The notes: generated by a model from the sequence alone, not told the origin. Positions 32,393 through 42,024 are shown, numbered from the stretch's first letter. The stretch: DNA of 64,000 nucleotides from Thiodiazotropha sp040506195 (GCA_040506195.1 JBEVXH010000004.1:463482-527481); one strand, 5' to 3'. Numbers and translations are program-made.

Positions 32393-34642
32393 TTAGAACT
32401 TGAACGGACTCAGGCCGATCTTCTCTACGGTCTCCGCCATGTCGTTGATCAACTGGGGCGCACGCTCCACATCGGTGATGGCAACCTCATGCAGGATCAC
32501 GCGTTCCGGTTCGAGATTCAGCGTATCGAGGGTGTCACCCACCTTGCTCATGCGTTCCGCCGCCATGGCCGAGCCTCGTACAAAGTGGCATTGGTAGTCG
32601 TCATCGCGACGACAGCCCATCATGACGATGCCGTCATAACCGTTGTTCAATGCGTCGGTAACCCAGGAGAGGCTCACCGAGCCCAGGCAGCGGACAGGTA
32701 TGACACGCGCCCAGGGGTTGATCTCCACGCCCGCCTGAGCCGCCTGGTCGAGTGCCGGATAGGCGTCGTTCTCACAGGCCAGTACCAGAATGCGTGGTTT
32801 CTCGTCCCACTCTTCGGGGATCTCGACGTTCTTGATCTGCTGGTTGACGGTCTCCACCGAGTAGTTCTCGAAGGAGATGACGCGCACCGGACAGGCGCCC
32901 ATACAGGTACCGCAACGACGACAACGGGATTCGTTGTACATCGGATAGCCTTCCTCGTCCTCGTTGATGGCGCCGAAGGGGCACTCGACAGTACAGCGCT
33001 TACACTGTGTACAACCCTCCTTGCGGAAGCTCGGGAACGAGAGGTCGCCGGAGCGGGGGTGCGCGGCGCGTCCCAGTCCGGCGTTCTCAGCCGCCTGAAT
33101 CGCCTTCAGCGCCGCACCGGTGGCATCGTCACGGGCCTGCTGGGCATCCATGGGGCGACGCACCGGACCGGCGGCATAGATGCCGGTTCGACGGGTCTCA
33201 TAGGGGAAGCAGATGAAGTGTGAGTCGTTGAACCCGTTCTTCAGATGCGGCAGGTCGGTGCCCTGGCGGTACTGCAGGTTGAGGATCGAGGGCGGCGCAT
33301 TTTCAAGAATGGCCTGGGCCTTCGCCTTTTCCTCTTCATCCTCCGCCTCGTCCACCATCAGCTGGGCATAGGGATCTGGACCGGAGTTTGGCTCCATGCC
33401 GGTGGCCAGGACCACTAGGTCACAGACCATCTCGGTCTCTTCGTTGAGGATCTTGTCCTCGAACTTGACGGTCAGGCTGTCACCGGGCACAACCTCGGAT
33501 GCGATGCCCTTGGAGAAGGTGACCATCGCCTGTTGACCGGCGCGGTAGAAATCCTCGCCGCCGGCGCCAGGTGTCCGCAGGTTGTCGAACAGGATGGTGG
33601 TATCGCAATCCCCGTTCAACTCTTTGAAGTACATCGCCTGCTTGATGGAGACCAGGTCGGTGACGCCGGAGAAATAGGAGAGATGGCCCTCCTTATCCGA
33701 ACACTGGCCTGCGTTCTGGATGAAGCAGACCGAGGTCACCTCTTTGCCGTCGGAAGGCCGCTTGATCGGACCGCCGTTGGCAGCGACCGCCAGGGCCTCC
33801 AATTCGTGGTTGTTGACCACGTCCGCCGATTTATCATGGGCGAACTCGGGCAGCTGGCTTGCATCGTAGGGCTTCCAGCCGGAAGCCTGGACGATAGCGC
33901 CGATGGAGAGGGTCTCGCTGCTGCCGGATTCGGTGGCTACCTCGACACTGAAGCGGCCCGGTGCGCCCTCGGTCTTGGCGAGGGTGCTGTTGAGGTGGAC
34001 CGTGATCCTGTCGTCGGCCTCGATCGCCTCGATCATGCCGGGTACAGGGTTCTCCGCCGGGGCGTCGTAGGGTGAGCGGGTCGGGATGACCTTGTAGTAA
34101 CCGCCCAGTGCGCCACCCAGCTGACCACTCTTCTCCACCAGGTGGACCGGGTAGCCGGCTGCTGCGGCCTCGATGGCCGCCGTCATGCCGGTGACACCGC
34201 CGCCCACAACCAGAATGTTCTTGTTGAGGGTCTGCTCGCCGGAGGCGGAGGGCTGTGTCATGGACTTGAGCTCGGCGCACGCCATGCGGATGTAGTCTTC
34301 CGCCATCTCCTGGGTGGTCTCGCTGTTCTCGTCCGTATCGGGACGAACCCAGATGACACCCTCGCGCAGGTTGGCGCGGGTCAGGGCCACGTGGGTAAAG
34401 TTGAAGGCCTCGACCTTGGCGCGCTTGGAACAGGCGGCGATCATGACGTGGGTGACATCCTCATTGGCGATGTCGTCTTTGATAATCTGCACACCCTCGG
34501 CGGAGCAGAGCATCTCGTGCTGTTTGCAGCTCTGCATCTTGCCGTCACGGGTGGCGATGGTTTCCAGCTGACCGGCGTCCAGGCGCTCGCCCAGGCCGCA
34601 GCCGGTGCAGACATATCCAGCAAATTTCTTTTCGTCAGCCAC
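32393..34642 (-). CDS. qmoB: Quinone-interacting membrane-bound oxidoreductase subunit QmoB
   Basis: A 749-residue HdrA/MvhD-like flavoprotein. Order: N-terminal cysteine region (VCTGCGLGERLD), FAD-binding Rossmann domain (LVVGGGVTGMTAA, VEKSGQLGG), an inserted second flavin half, two [4Fe-4S] motifs near residue 560 (CTQCKRCTVECP, CRRCGTCMGACP), and a C-terminal MvhD-type domain with CRRDDDYQCHFVRG. It takes electrons from AprAB and, with QmoA, moves them on through HdrCB. qmoA ends 4 bases before its start. Full-length and without visible lesions. Confidence 0.94.
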   Translation of the reverse strand: MADEKKFAGYVCTGCGLGERLDAGQLETIATRDGKMQSCKQHEMLCSAEGVQIIKDDIANEDVTHVMIAACSKRAKVEAFNFTHVALTRANLREGVIWVRPDTDENSETTQEMAEDYIRMACAELKSMTQPSASGEQTLNKNILVVGGGVTGMTAAIEAAAAGYPVHLVEKSGQLGGALGGYYKVIPTRSPYDAPAENPVPGMIEAIEADDRITVHLNSTLAKTEGAPGRFSVEVATESGSSETLSIGAIVQASGWKPYDASQLPEFAHDKSADVVNNHELEALAVAANGGPIKRPSDGKEVTSVCFIQNAGQCSDKEGHLSYFSGVTDLVSIKQAMYFKELNGDCDTTILFDNLRTPGAGGEDFYRAGQQAMVTFSKGIASEVVPGDSLTVKFEDKILNEETEMVCDLVVLATGMEPNSGPDPYAQLMVDEAEDEEEKAKAQAILENAPPSILNLQYRQGTDLPHLKNGFNDSHFICFPYETRRTGIYAAGPVRRPMDAQQARDDATGAALKAIQAAENAGLGRAAHPRSGDLSFPSFRKEGCTQCKRCTVECPFGAINEDEEGYPMYNESRCRRCGTCMGACPVRVISFENYSVETVNQQIKNVEIPEEWDEKPRILVLACENDAYPALDQAAQAGVEINPWARVIPVRCLGSVSLSWVTDALNNGYDGIVMMGCRRDDDYQCHFVRGSAMAAERMSKVGDTLDTLNLEPERVILHEVAITDVERAPQLINDMAETVEKIGLSPFKF

Positions 34643-34646
34643 TCTC

Positions 34647-35921
34647 TTAACCCTCCGTCGCTGCTACGCGATTGACCACTTGGATGGCGCGCAGGGCGGC
34701 GCCAGTGGCGTGTTGAACGGCGCGGTTGACATCCAGCGCATCGGACGAACACCCGGCGGCGAAGACACCGCCGTTCTCCGGTGCGGGCTCGATGAAGCCC
34801 TCTTCGTTGATCACGATCTCCACCGGGAAGCTCGCCTTGTCGACGCTGGGTTCCATGCCGACGGCCAGGACCACCAGGTCGTGTTCGTTGGCGTAACGGT
34901 TGTAACCCTCGGTATCGACGCCATGCAGGGTCGGGTTGCCGTTCTCCTTGTTCTCCACAATGGAGGCGACCTTGGACTTGATGAAGCTGACGTTATCCTT
35001 TGCCTTGACCTTCTGATAGAAATCCTCAAAACGGTCGATGGCGCGGATGTCGATATAGTAGATGGAGATGTCCACCTCATCCGCCGGGTAGGTGGTCTGC
35101 TTCAGGGAGGCCATGCAGCAGATGCGCGAGCAGTGCAGCAGGTGATTCTTATCACGGGAACCGGCGCACTGGATGAAGGCCACCGATTTGGCCTCTTTGC
35201 CGTCGGAGGGGCGCACCAGCTTGCCGCCGGTGGGGCCGTTGGGATCGGCCATGCGCTCGAACTCGACGCTGGTGATCACATTGGCGATGCGATCGTAGCC
35301 GTAAGGCTGAATCTTATTGGCGTCGTAGGGTTTCCATCCGGTGGCCCAGACGACCGCGCCGGCCTTGAACTCGATGGTCTCTTCCTGCATGTCCAGATCA
35401 ATGGCGTTGACCTTGCACACATCCTTTGCCTTTTGGGCATCATCGGTGCCGATGATTGCCGGATCGAGCACATAACGCTGTGGATGTGCCATGCGGTGGG
35501 GCAGGTAGGCGCCTTTGCGCTTGCCCAGCTCATAGTTGAATTCATCGTCGAATTCAGTCTCTACTGCCTTGGCGCAATCACCGCAGGCGGTGCAGTTCTC
35601 ATTCACGTAACGGGGGCTGATCTTGACAGTGGCGGTGTAATTGCCCGCCTCACCCTTGATGTCCGTAACCTCGGCCATGGTGATGATGTTGAGGTTTGGG
35701 TTCATCTTTGCCCGGCGCTGATTGATCTCCAACCCGCAGGTGGGAAAGCAGAGCTTGGGAAAGTATTTATACAGCTGGGTGACGCGACCGCCGACATAGG
35801 GGCGCTTTTCAACCAGTACGACCTGCTTTCCCGTCTCAGCGGCCTCCAAAGCAGCGGTCATGCCGCTGATGCCGCCACCGACCACGAGAATAGTCTCATT
35901 GGTTGCGATTACTTCCGTCAT
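34647..35921 (-). CDS. qmoA: Qmo subunit QmoA (HdrA-like flavoprotein)
   Basis: A 424-residue FAD protein related to HdrA. The Rossmann loop LVVGGGISGMTAALEA opens the protein, followed by the Cys-rich stretch FPKLCFPTCGLEIN and one cluster motif CTACGDCAKAVE; the second FAD segment ends in GGVFAAGCSSDALDVNRAV. With QmoB it forms the flavin core of the electron path from APS reductase. First gene of the operon, with a strong GGAGGAAAATCC ribosome site before the ATG. Confidence 0.94.
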   Translation of the reverse strand: MTEVIATNETILVVGGGISGMTAALEAAETGKQVVLVEKRPYVGGRVTQLYKYFPKLCFPTCGLEINQRRAKMNPNLNIITMAEVTDIKGEAGNYTATVKISPRYVNENCTACGDCAKAVETEFDDEFNYELGKRKGAYLPHRMAHPQRYVLDPAIIGTDDAQKAKDVCKVNAIDLDMQEETIEFKAGAVVWATGWKPYDANKIQPYGYDRIANVITSVEFERMADPNGPTGGKLVRPSDGKEAKSVAFIQCAGSRDKNHLLHCSRICCMASLKQTTYPADEVDISIYYIDIRAIDRFEDFYQKVKAKDNVSFIKSKVASIVENKENGNPTLHGVDTEGYNRYANEHDLVVLAVGMEPSVDKASFPVEIVINEEGFIEPAPENGGVFAAGCSSDALDVNRAVQHATGAALRAIQVVNRVAATEG

Positions 35922-36019
35922 GGATTTTCCTCCGTTGCGGAATGGCTTTATAAAACTTAAAAGAAGTAAACCTCTGACAGGTTATTGTTGACTTGTCAGC
36001 TTGGTTATTTCATCATCAA

Positions 36020-36037
36020 GGGTCGCATATGTGACCC
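36020..36037. promoter_or_regulatory. Palindrome in the qmoA upstream region
   Basis: GGGTCGCATATGTGACCC is an 18-base palindrome with one mismatched pair, about 100 bases upstream of qmoA. The gap 35922-36204 is otherwise free of genes. It is a candidate operator for qmo expression; it also has the look of the TGTGA half of a CRP/FNR-family site. Unproven. Confidence 0.35.
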
Positions 36038-36204
36038 AAGATTCTGGACCCGATACCTTACTCGTCTTCTTGCGTGCCTTCTATATCCCAGCTGGGAATA
36101 ATCCATCGAATTTTTGAATGAGATGATAGAGTTGGGTTATGGAGTATAAGTCTTTGCTAATGAATGCCGGGTCCGATCGGATGCGTATCGACAGGCCCTA
36201 GGTC

Positions 36205-38679
36205 TTATCTTCCGTATCTGGAGAAGTGGTGGTGGAAGGTTCTTCTGCCCTCTAGCAGCATCTCCTCGAAGGTCTCCGCGGGAACCGGCGGGCTGTAGAG
36301 ATACCCCTGCCCCTCCTGGCATCCCATTTTCTGCAGGAGCGACTGTTGCGCCATGGTCTCGATACCCTCAGCAGTGATTCTCAACCCGAGGTTCTTGCCT
36401 AATGAAACAATCGCTTGGGTGATGGCGACGGCATCGCTGTCATGGGGCATGTCGCGGATGAAGGAGCGATCGATCTTGAGTTTGTCGATCGGCAGCTGTT
36501 TCAGGTATGAAAGGGAGGAGTAGCCTGTGCCGAAATCGTCGATGGCGATGGAGACCCCGAGTTTCTTGAACACATCAAGCACCGGGACCGAGTGCTTCAT
36601 CTGTCCCATGAATATGCCCTCAGTGACCTCCAGTTGCAGCATGTCCGGCGGGCAGCCGGATTCACCGATGATCTGCTCAAAACGCAGGATCAGGTCAGTC
36701 TGCATGATCTGTCTGACCGAGAGGTTGATGGCCATGCGTCCATGAAAGAGTCCCTGTCGATGCAGGTAACGTGTCTGTTCGCAGGCCTCTTTCAGTACCC
36801 AGTTGCCGATTTCATGGATCAGGCCCGACTCTTCAGCGAGGGGAATAAAGCGAGCCGGCGGGATGATGCCGAGACGCGGATGGTGCCAGCGCAGTACCGC
36901 TTCCGCGCCGGTCATCTCACCGTTGTGCAAGGATATCTGCGGCTGATAATAGAGCAACAACTGATTCTGTTGCAGGGCACCGCGAAGCTCCGTCTCAAGC
37001 AGCAGCCGTTCGAATGCTGTCCTCGTCAATTCCGATGTATAGTAGCGGTAGCTGTTACGGCCCTGTTCTTTGGCCTGATACATGGCGGCATCGGCGTTTT
37101 TCGTCAGGTCCGCCACGTCCTTGCCGTCTTCAGGGTAGATGCTGATGCCGATGCTGGTCGTGACATGGAGTTCCCGCCCCGCAATCCTGAAGGGGGCCTT
37201 GAACTTTTCCTGGATCTTGGATGCAACTACGGCAGCCTGACTCGGGTCCTCGACGTTTTCCACCAGGACAGTGAATTCATCACCCCCTAAGCGTGCGGCG
37301 GTGTCTTCATCGCGCAATATGTTCTGCAGCCGCGCGGCAACCTCTTTCAGGAGTTCGTCTCCCATCGCGTGGCCGAGGCTGTCATTGATGTTCTTGAAGC
37401 GATCGAGATCGAGAAACAGCACGGCAAGCTGGCGCTTTTGACGTTTCGCCTGGGCAATCGCGTGTTCCAGGCGATCCTCGAACAGCAACCGGTTGGGGAG
37501 ATTGGTGAGGGAATCATGATGAGCCAGATGTTCAAGCTGGGATTGGGTCTGCTTGATACTGGTGATATCGGAGAAGACAGCGACGTAATGGACTATGCTT
37601 CCCTGTTCATCCTGTACGCAACTGATGGTCATCCAGGCCGGATAGATCTCTCCGTTCTTACGCTGATTCCAGATTTCGCCACGCCAGGATCCCGTCTGAA
37701 TGACTTCGCTCCACAACTCATCGAAAAACTCGGGCGAGTGCTTGTCGGAGATCAATATCCGCGGATGCTGCGAGATGATTTCTGTCTCGGAATAACCGGT
37801 AATCTCACTGAAGGCCGGGTTGACCGAATCGATCATGCCCTGGTTGTCGGTAGTCAGTACACCCTCCATGGTGTGCTCTATGATCTGTACCGCCTGTTGC
37901 AGCTTGGCATCCGAATCCTTACGCTGGGTCACATCGGTAAAGACAAGTTGCGTGGCGGGTGCGCCCTCGTGCTCTGCAGGACTGACAAAGACCTCAACCA
38001 GAATGATGATACCGTCGGCACGCCTGAATGCAGCCTGGTAGGGCCGGCTGTTGTGGTTGCGCAACAACTTCAGCTGCGATTCCATCAGCTCGGGAGGGCC
38101 GTCATGCAAGAGCTCACTGACGGATTTGTCAATATACTGTCCCAGCTCGGATACAGCCAGCGTCTGTTTTGCGGCCTTGTTCAGAAAGACGATCTTTTCG
38201 TCTTGCAGCAGCAGAATCGGCGTGGGCGAATCATCGACCAGTTGACGATAGCGGTTTTCACTTCGATGCAGTGCCTGTTTGGTCTCTTCGGCTTCGCGGT
38301 GTACCGCTGCCTCTTTGAGTTCACGTTCAATCGCAGGCGCCAGGCGGGTGAGATTCTTGAAATTGACGAAGTCGTTCGCACCCGCCTTTAATAATGTGAC
38401 GACTTTTTCTTCTCCGATATGATCGGATACGAGGATGAACGGAATATCAAGGTTATGCTTTTGTAGATAGTCGAGACTCGCTTCCGGGGGGCAGTCCTTG
38501 ATGTCCGTCGTCGATAGAATCAGGTCCCATTCCTCGGATTGCAAGGCATTCTTCAGGGAATCCAGAGAGTCTATGCGCAGGGTAGATAGATCCAAGCCGC
38601 CACGATGGAGGGTTTTGCGCAACAGATTATGTTCATATTCGGAGTCTTCGATTACAAGAGTCCGCAGTTGTCCTGACAT
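36205..38679 (-). CDS. Receiver-PAS-PAS-GGDEF-EAL cyclic di-GMP protein
   Basis: An 824-residue cytoplasmic protein. Order: receiver-like domain (~5-125), PAS (~145-265), PAS/PAC (~270-390), GGDEF (~395-560), EAL (~575-815). The receiver has Thr at 57 where the phosphoacceptor Asp should be (LILSTTDI), so it is probably not phosphorylated there. GGDEF is intact (RLGGDEF) with an upstream RDED that fits the inhibitory I-site. The EAL motif reads EAVLRW, with the other catalytic residues kept (NLSVRQ, EVTEG, IDDFGTGYSS, KIDRSF, AEGIE), so phosphodiesterase activity is likely. The ATG at 38679 has AGGGA upstream. Confidence 0.9.
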   Translation of the reverse strand: MSGQLRTLVIEDSEYEHNLLRKTLHRGGLDLSTLRIDSLDSLKNALQSEEWDLILSTTDIKDCPPEASLDYLQKHNLDIPFILVSDHIGEEKVVTLLKAGANDFVNFKNLTRLAPAIERELKEAAVHREAEETKQALHRSENRYRQLVDDSPTPILLLQDEKIVFLNKAAKQTLAVSELGQYIDKSVSELLHDGPPELMESQLKLLRNHNSRPYQAAFRRADGIIILVEVFVSPAEHEGAPATQLVFTDVTQRKDSDAKLQQAVQIIEHTMEGVLTTDNQGMIDSVNPAFSEITGYSETEIISQHPRILISDKHSPEFFDELWSEVIQTGSWRGEIWNQRKNGEIYPAWMTISCVQDEQGSIVHYVAVFSDITSIKQTQSQLEHLAHHDSLTNLPNRLLFEDRLEHAIAQAKRQKRQLAVLFLDLDRFKNINDSLGHAMGDELLKEVAARLQNILRDEDTAARLGGDEFTVLVENVEDPSQAAVVASKIQEKFKAPFRIAGRELHVTTSIGISIYPEDGKDVADLTKNADAAMYQAKEQGRNSYRYYTSELTRTAFERLLLETELRGALQQNQLLLYYQPQISLHNGEMTGAEAVLRWHHPRLGIIPPARFIPLAEESGLIHEIGNWVLKEACEQTRYLHRQGLFHGRMAINLSVRQIMQTDLILRFEQIIGESGCPPDMLQLEVTEGIFMGQMKHSVPVLDVFKKLGVSIAIDDFGTGYSSLSYLKQLPIDKLKIDRSFIRDMPHDSDAVAITQAIVSLGKNLGLRITAEGIETMAQQSLLQKMGCQEGQGYLYSPPVPAETFEEMLLEGRRTFHHHFSRYGR

Positions 38680-39048
38680 TAACATTCCCTGAAATGTTTC
38701 GTAGATTTGACAAATACAGACAAGTGGTCCGACCTCATTTAAGCGATCAATGGCCACTGTTTGCGATTGTCTACAGCGTTACCCTCTGCCGTTATACGGC
38801 TCGGCGCAAGTTTAACAACTGTTCCAGTCTGGAAGTATAATCAGTATACCTCTCAGTTGTTGGGTTAACTTGCTGATTGTTGGGCTTTGATGGACCCAAA
38901 ACTCCAGTTTTGTTGACTGCTTAACACTCTCGATGTGCATAGATGACGGATAAAAGCCCCTTATTTGCCTATGGTTTTTTGGGTTGCGATTATCGTCCGG
39001 CCCGGTTAGCTTTTACGGCCGTTAACCAAAATACTTGAAACTCAAACA
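38680..39048. other. Divergent promoter region between the GGDEF-EAL gene and cbbQ-like gene
   Basis: 369 bases without a gene. One possible plus-strand promoter is TTGACT at 38913 with TGCATA at 38936 (17-base spacer), about 110 bases before the TTG start of the CbbQ-like gene. No other structure stands out. Confidence 0.35.
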
Positions 39049-39846
39049 TTGAAACCAGAAGAGTACTATTTCGAAAAAGAGCCTTATTATGAACAGGTCA
39101 ATGACGAGATAGCTGTTTTTGAAGCCGCTTATCTAAATCAGTTGCCTGTCCTGTTGAAGGGGCCTACCGGCTGTGGAAAGACCCGTTTCATGGAGCACAT
39201 GGCATGGCGTCTGAAACGTCCTTTGATCACTGTTTCATGCCATGATGACTTGACCGCTTCGGATCTGGTGGGTCGATTTCTGGTGAAGAATGGCGAAACC
39301 GTGTGGGTGGACGGTCCCCTGGCCGCGGCGGTGCGCGCCGGTGGCATATGTTATTTGGATGAAGTGGTGGAGGCGCGTAAAGATACGACGGTTGTCATCC
39401 ATCCGTTGGCCGACGATCGACGCGTATTACCCATGGAGAAGGTGGGAGAGCTGCTTGAGGCGACGGCGGATTTTTGTCTCGCCATCTCCTTCAATCCAGG
39501 TTATCAGAGTGTACTCAAGGATCTTAAACAGAGTACGCGTCAGCGCTTCGTTGCCCTGGAATTCGACTATCCCGAATCGGAACTGGAGAAAAAAATCATT
39601 CAGAACGAGGCGGCCGTCGATGCAGAGATGGCGGCCAGGCTGGTTAAGTTTGCCCATATGACGAGAAACCTCAAGGGCAGCGGATTGGATGAAGGGGCTT
39701 CGACCAGGTTGTTGGTGCACGCAGCGAAACTGATTGCCAGTGGGGTTGAACCGGTGGTGGCCTGTCGCGCATGTGTTGCCCAGGCGTTGACTGACGATTC
39801 GGATATGCTGGCGGCGGTGAATGAACTCAGCGCCTCTCTCTTTTAG
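39049..39846 (+). CDS. cbbQ: CbbQ/NirQ/NorQ-type MoxR AAA+ ATPase
   Basis: A 265-residue MoxR-family AAA+ ATPase. Walker A GPTGCGKTRFMEH, Walker B GICYLDEVVEARKD, sensor 1 AISFNPGYQ and the family motif STRQRFVALEFDYP. CbbQ works with CbbO to free RuBisCO of inhibitory sugar phosphates; NorQ/NirQ do similar jobs for NO reductase. The start is TTG (no ATG fits), MKPEEYYFEKEPYY. The VWA partner follows 63 bases on. RuBisCO itself is not in the window, so the client is inferred. Confidence 0.85.
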   Translation: MKPEEYYFEKEPYYEQVNDEIAVFEAAYLNQLPVLLKGPTGCGKTRFMEHMAWRLKRPLITVSCHDDLTASDLVGRFLVKNGETVWVDGPLAAAVRAGGICYLDEVVEARKDTTVVIHPLADDRRVLPMEKVGELLEATADFCLAISFNPGYQSVLKDLKQSTRQRFVALEFDYPESELEKKIIQNEAAVDAEMAARLVKFAHMTRNLKGSGLDEGASTRLLVHAAKLIASGVEPVVACRACVAQALTDDSDMLAAVNELSASLF

Positions 39847-39909
39847 TGTTTTATCTCATCTGATGTTTGATATCAGACGCACACCCAGGCCTCAAGGCGT
39901 CGCGGCGGT

Positions 39910-42024
39910 ATGAGATCACAACTCGATCAAATGCAGATTCAGTCACTACTCGATGATTACTTCGAGGTTGAATACAGTTTCCGCAATACCCTGAAAATTA
40001 GCGAGGAGCTTGCCGGACTGCCAGCAGAGGAGCAGGTATATATTCTTGACTGGATAAGACGCACCGCCAGTACCCATATCGAGATTGCCTATCAGTTTGC
40101 ACAACAGGCGCCCGAGGCGCTTCGACAGATGGACGAGTCGATGATCGAAGCCTGGCTCGTTCAGTCGATGGATCTGTACGATACTTCCGGTCTGCATGCC
40201 GCGCTGGCGACGATCGGGGATATGAATGTGTTTGTTGAACAGGGGCGTGAACGGGCTGCCGGGTCTGTGTTTGATGAGCAGGCTGGTGTATTGCTTCCTT
40301 TCGTTCAGGGATTGTCCGGCAGAAAGCTGAAGCTTGAAAAGGCCGATTACCTCTATACCGACGGTGAGGTGATATTCCTTCCCGCTGTGATGGCTCATCT
40401 GCCGAACATCCGGGATAATTTTCTGCTCTATAAAGCTGCTGTGGCCTATCATTGGGCACAGGTTCGCTTCGGGACCTTCCGCGCCGATTTGATCCCCTAT
40501 CTGGAGGCGCATCCGACGCCGCAAAGGGCGCTGCGATGTTTTCATACAGTTGAAACCGTGCGCCTGAATGCCTGTATCGAACGGGAACTGCCGGGACTCT
40601 TTCGCGAGATGAAGGGACTCTCGAAAAAGTTGAATCCCGAGCCGCTCCCGGAAGGGTGGGCAAAACAGGTGGCCTTTCTGCAAACACGCCAGGCCACGGC
40701 GCAAGACTCCCTTGATCTTTGCAAGCGTGTTATCGGCAATAGGTTGCCGAAGACAGCCCTTTTTCACGGTCAATTGAAACCGGACCTGGTGCTGGCGGTT
40801 ATGCTGCGACGGATAGAAAGGGAAAAGGCCAAACTGCGCGTGGCTTTGAAGGCGATCGCCGATGATCTGCAACTGCCAGGTGATGATCAGGAGCCGATTG
40901 ATCGTTTTTCTCTGACACCCTTGGATGATTCCCCGTTTGTGGAGGAGATGCAGTTTGAGTTGCAGGTAAACGGCAAGTCAGTCCAGTTCTCTGAAGAGAT
41001 CAGAAATCTGATGACATCGATCGTTCAGGACCTGGGAGACATTCCCGAAGAGTATCTTACACCTGCCGGACCTGGAGAGTACGATCTTAAGGACACCGAA
41101 GAGGAAACGCTGAAGCCGGAGAAGGTATGGAGCGGCACCTATCACGAAGACGGCGCTTTTCTCTATCAGGAGTGGGACTATCGCCGCAAACACTATCGCA
41201 AGAACTGGTGTGTTGTCAGAGAGATGCCCGTCAGGGAGGAGTACGATGATTTTGTTGCCGGGGTCATGTACAAATATCGTCGTTTGTTAGCGAGTCTGCG
41301 CAAGACATTTGAGGCGCTGCGTGATGAGGACAGGTTACTGAAGCGCCAGGTACACGGCGATAGCGTGGATATCGATGCCTTTGTCGAGGCCTGGGCGGAT
41401 ATGCGCACAGGATTGGAGATGACGGATCGCCTTTTTACACGCATGCACCGGGAAGAGCGGAATATCGCGGTTATGTTCATGGTGGATATGTCCGGTTCAA
41501 CCCAGGGTTGGGTCAACGAAGCAGAACGAGAGGCCTTGATCCTGCTGGCAGAGTCGCTGGAAATGCTGGGTGATCGCTATGCAATCTATGGCTTTACCGG
41601 GATGAGCCGCAAGCGTTGTGAAGTGTTTCCTGTAAAAAGCTTTGATCAGCCCTATGATGGTGGGGTGAAGGCAAGAATCAGCGCTATGCGTGCCGGAGAC
41701 TATACTCGTATGGGCGCTGCGATCCGCCACTTGAGTCATCTACTCAATGAAGTGGAAGCAAGAACCAAGTTGCTGATCACGTTGTCTGATGGCAAACCGG
41801 ATGACTACAATGACGAATACCGCAGTCAATACGGCATTGAGGATACCCGGCAGGCCCTGTTCGAAGCGAGACGCCAAGGTATTCACGCATTTTGCATTAC
41901 TATCGATGAAGAGGGACAGGACTATCTGCCTCATATGTACGGTGCGGCGAACTATACCGTTGTCAACGAGATCGAAAAACTTCCTCTGAAGGTTTCCGAT
42001 ATCTACAAAAAAATAACCACTTGA
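39910..42024 (+). CDS. cbbO: CbbO/NorD-type von Willebrand A domain protein
   Basis: A 704-residue protein with a C-terminal VWA domain carrying the MIDAS motif DMSGSTQGW (DxSxS), the threonine in the RMGAAIRH stretch and the Asp in LSDGKPDDY. The long N-terminal helical part (YFEVEYSFRNTLKISEELAG) is typical of CbbO rather than of short NorD proteins. It serves as the substrate-recruiting partner of the AAA+ ring encoded just before it. Whether it acts on RuBisCO or another enzyme cannot be told without its client gene. Confidence 0.82.
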   Translation: MRSQLDQMQIQSLLDDYFEVEYSFRNTLKISEELAGLPAEEQVYILDWIRRTASTHIEIAYQFAQQAPEALRQMDESMIEAWLVQSMDLYDTSGLHAALATIGDMNVFVEQGRERAAGSVFDEQAGVLLPFVQGLSGRKLKLEKADYLYTDGEVIFLPAVMAHLPNIRDNFLLYKAAVAYHWAQVRFGTFRADLIPYLEAHPTPQRALRCFHTVETVRLNACIERELPGLFREMKGLSKKLNPEPLPEGWAKQVAFLQTRQATAQDSLDLCKRVIGNRLPKTALFHGQLKPDLVLAVMLRRIEREKAKLRVALKAIADDLQLPGDDQEPIDRFSLTPLDDSPFVEEMQFELQVNGKSVQFSEEIRNLMTSIVQDLGDIPEEYLTPAGPGEYDLKDTEEETLKPEKVWSGTYHEDGAFLYQEWDYRRKHYRKNWCVVREMPVREEYDDFVAGVMYKYRRLLASLRKTFEALRDEDRLLKRQVHGDSVDIDAFVEAWADMRTGLEMTDRLFTRMHREERNIAVMFMVDMSGSTQGWVNEAEREALILLAESLEMLGDRYAIYGFTGMSRKRCEVFPVKSFDQPYDGGVKARISAMRAGDYTRMGAAIRHLSHLLNEVEARTKLLITLSDGKPDDYNDEYRSQYGIEDTRQALFEARRQGIHAFCITIDEEGQDYLPHMYGAANYTVVNEIEKLPLKVSDIYKKITT

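Noticed and set aside
34605..35960. A 451-codon plus-strand frame opposite qmoA
   Set aside because: Antisense shadow of the highly biased qmoA gene; no function-like motifs.
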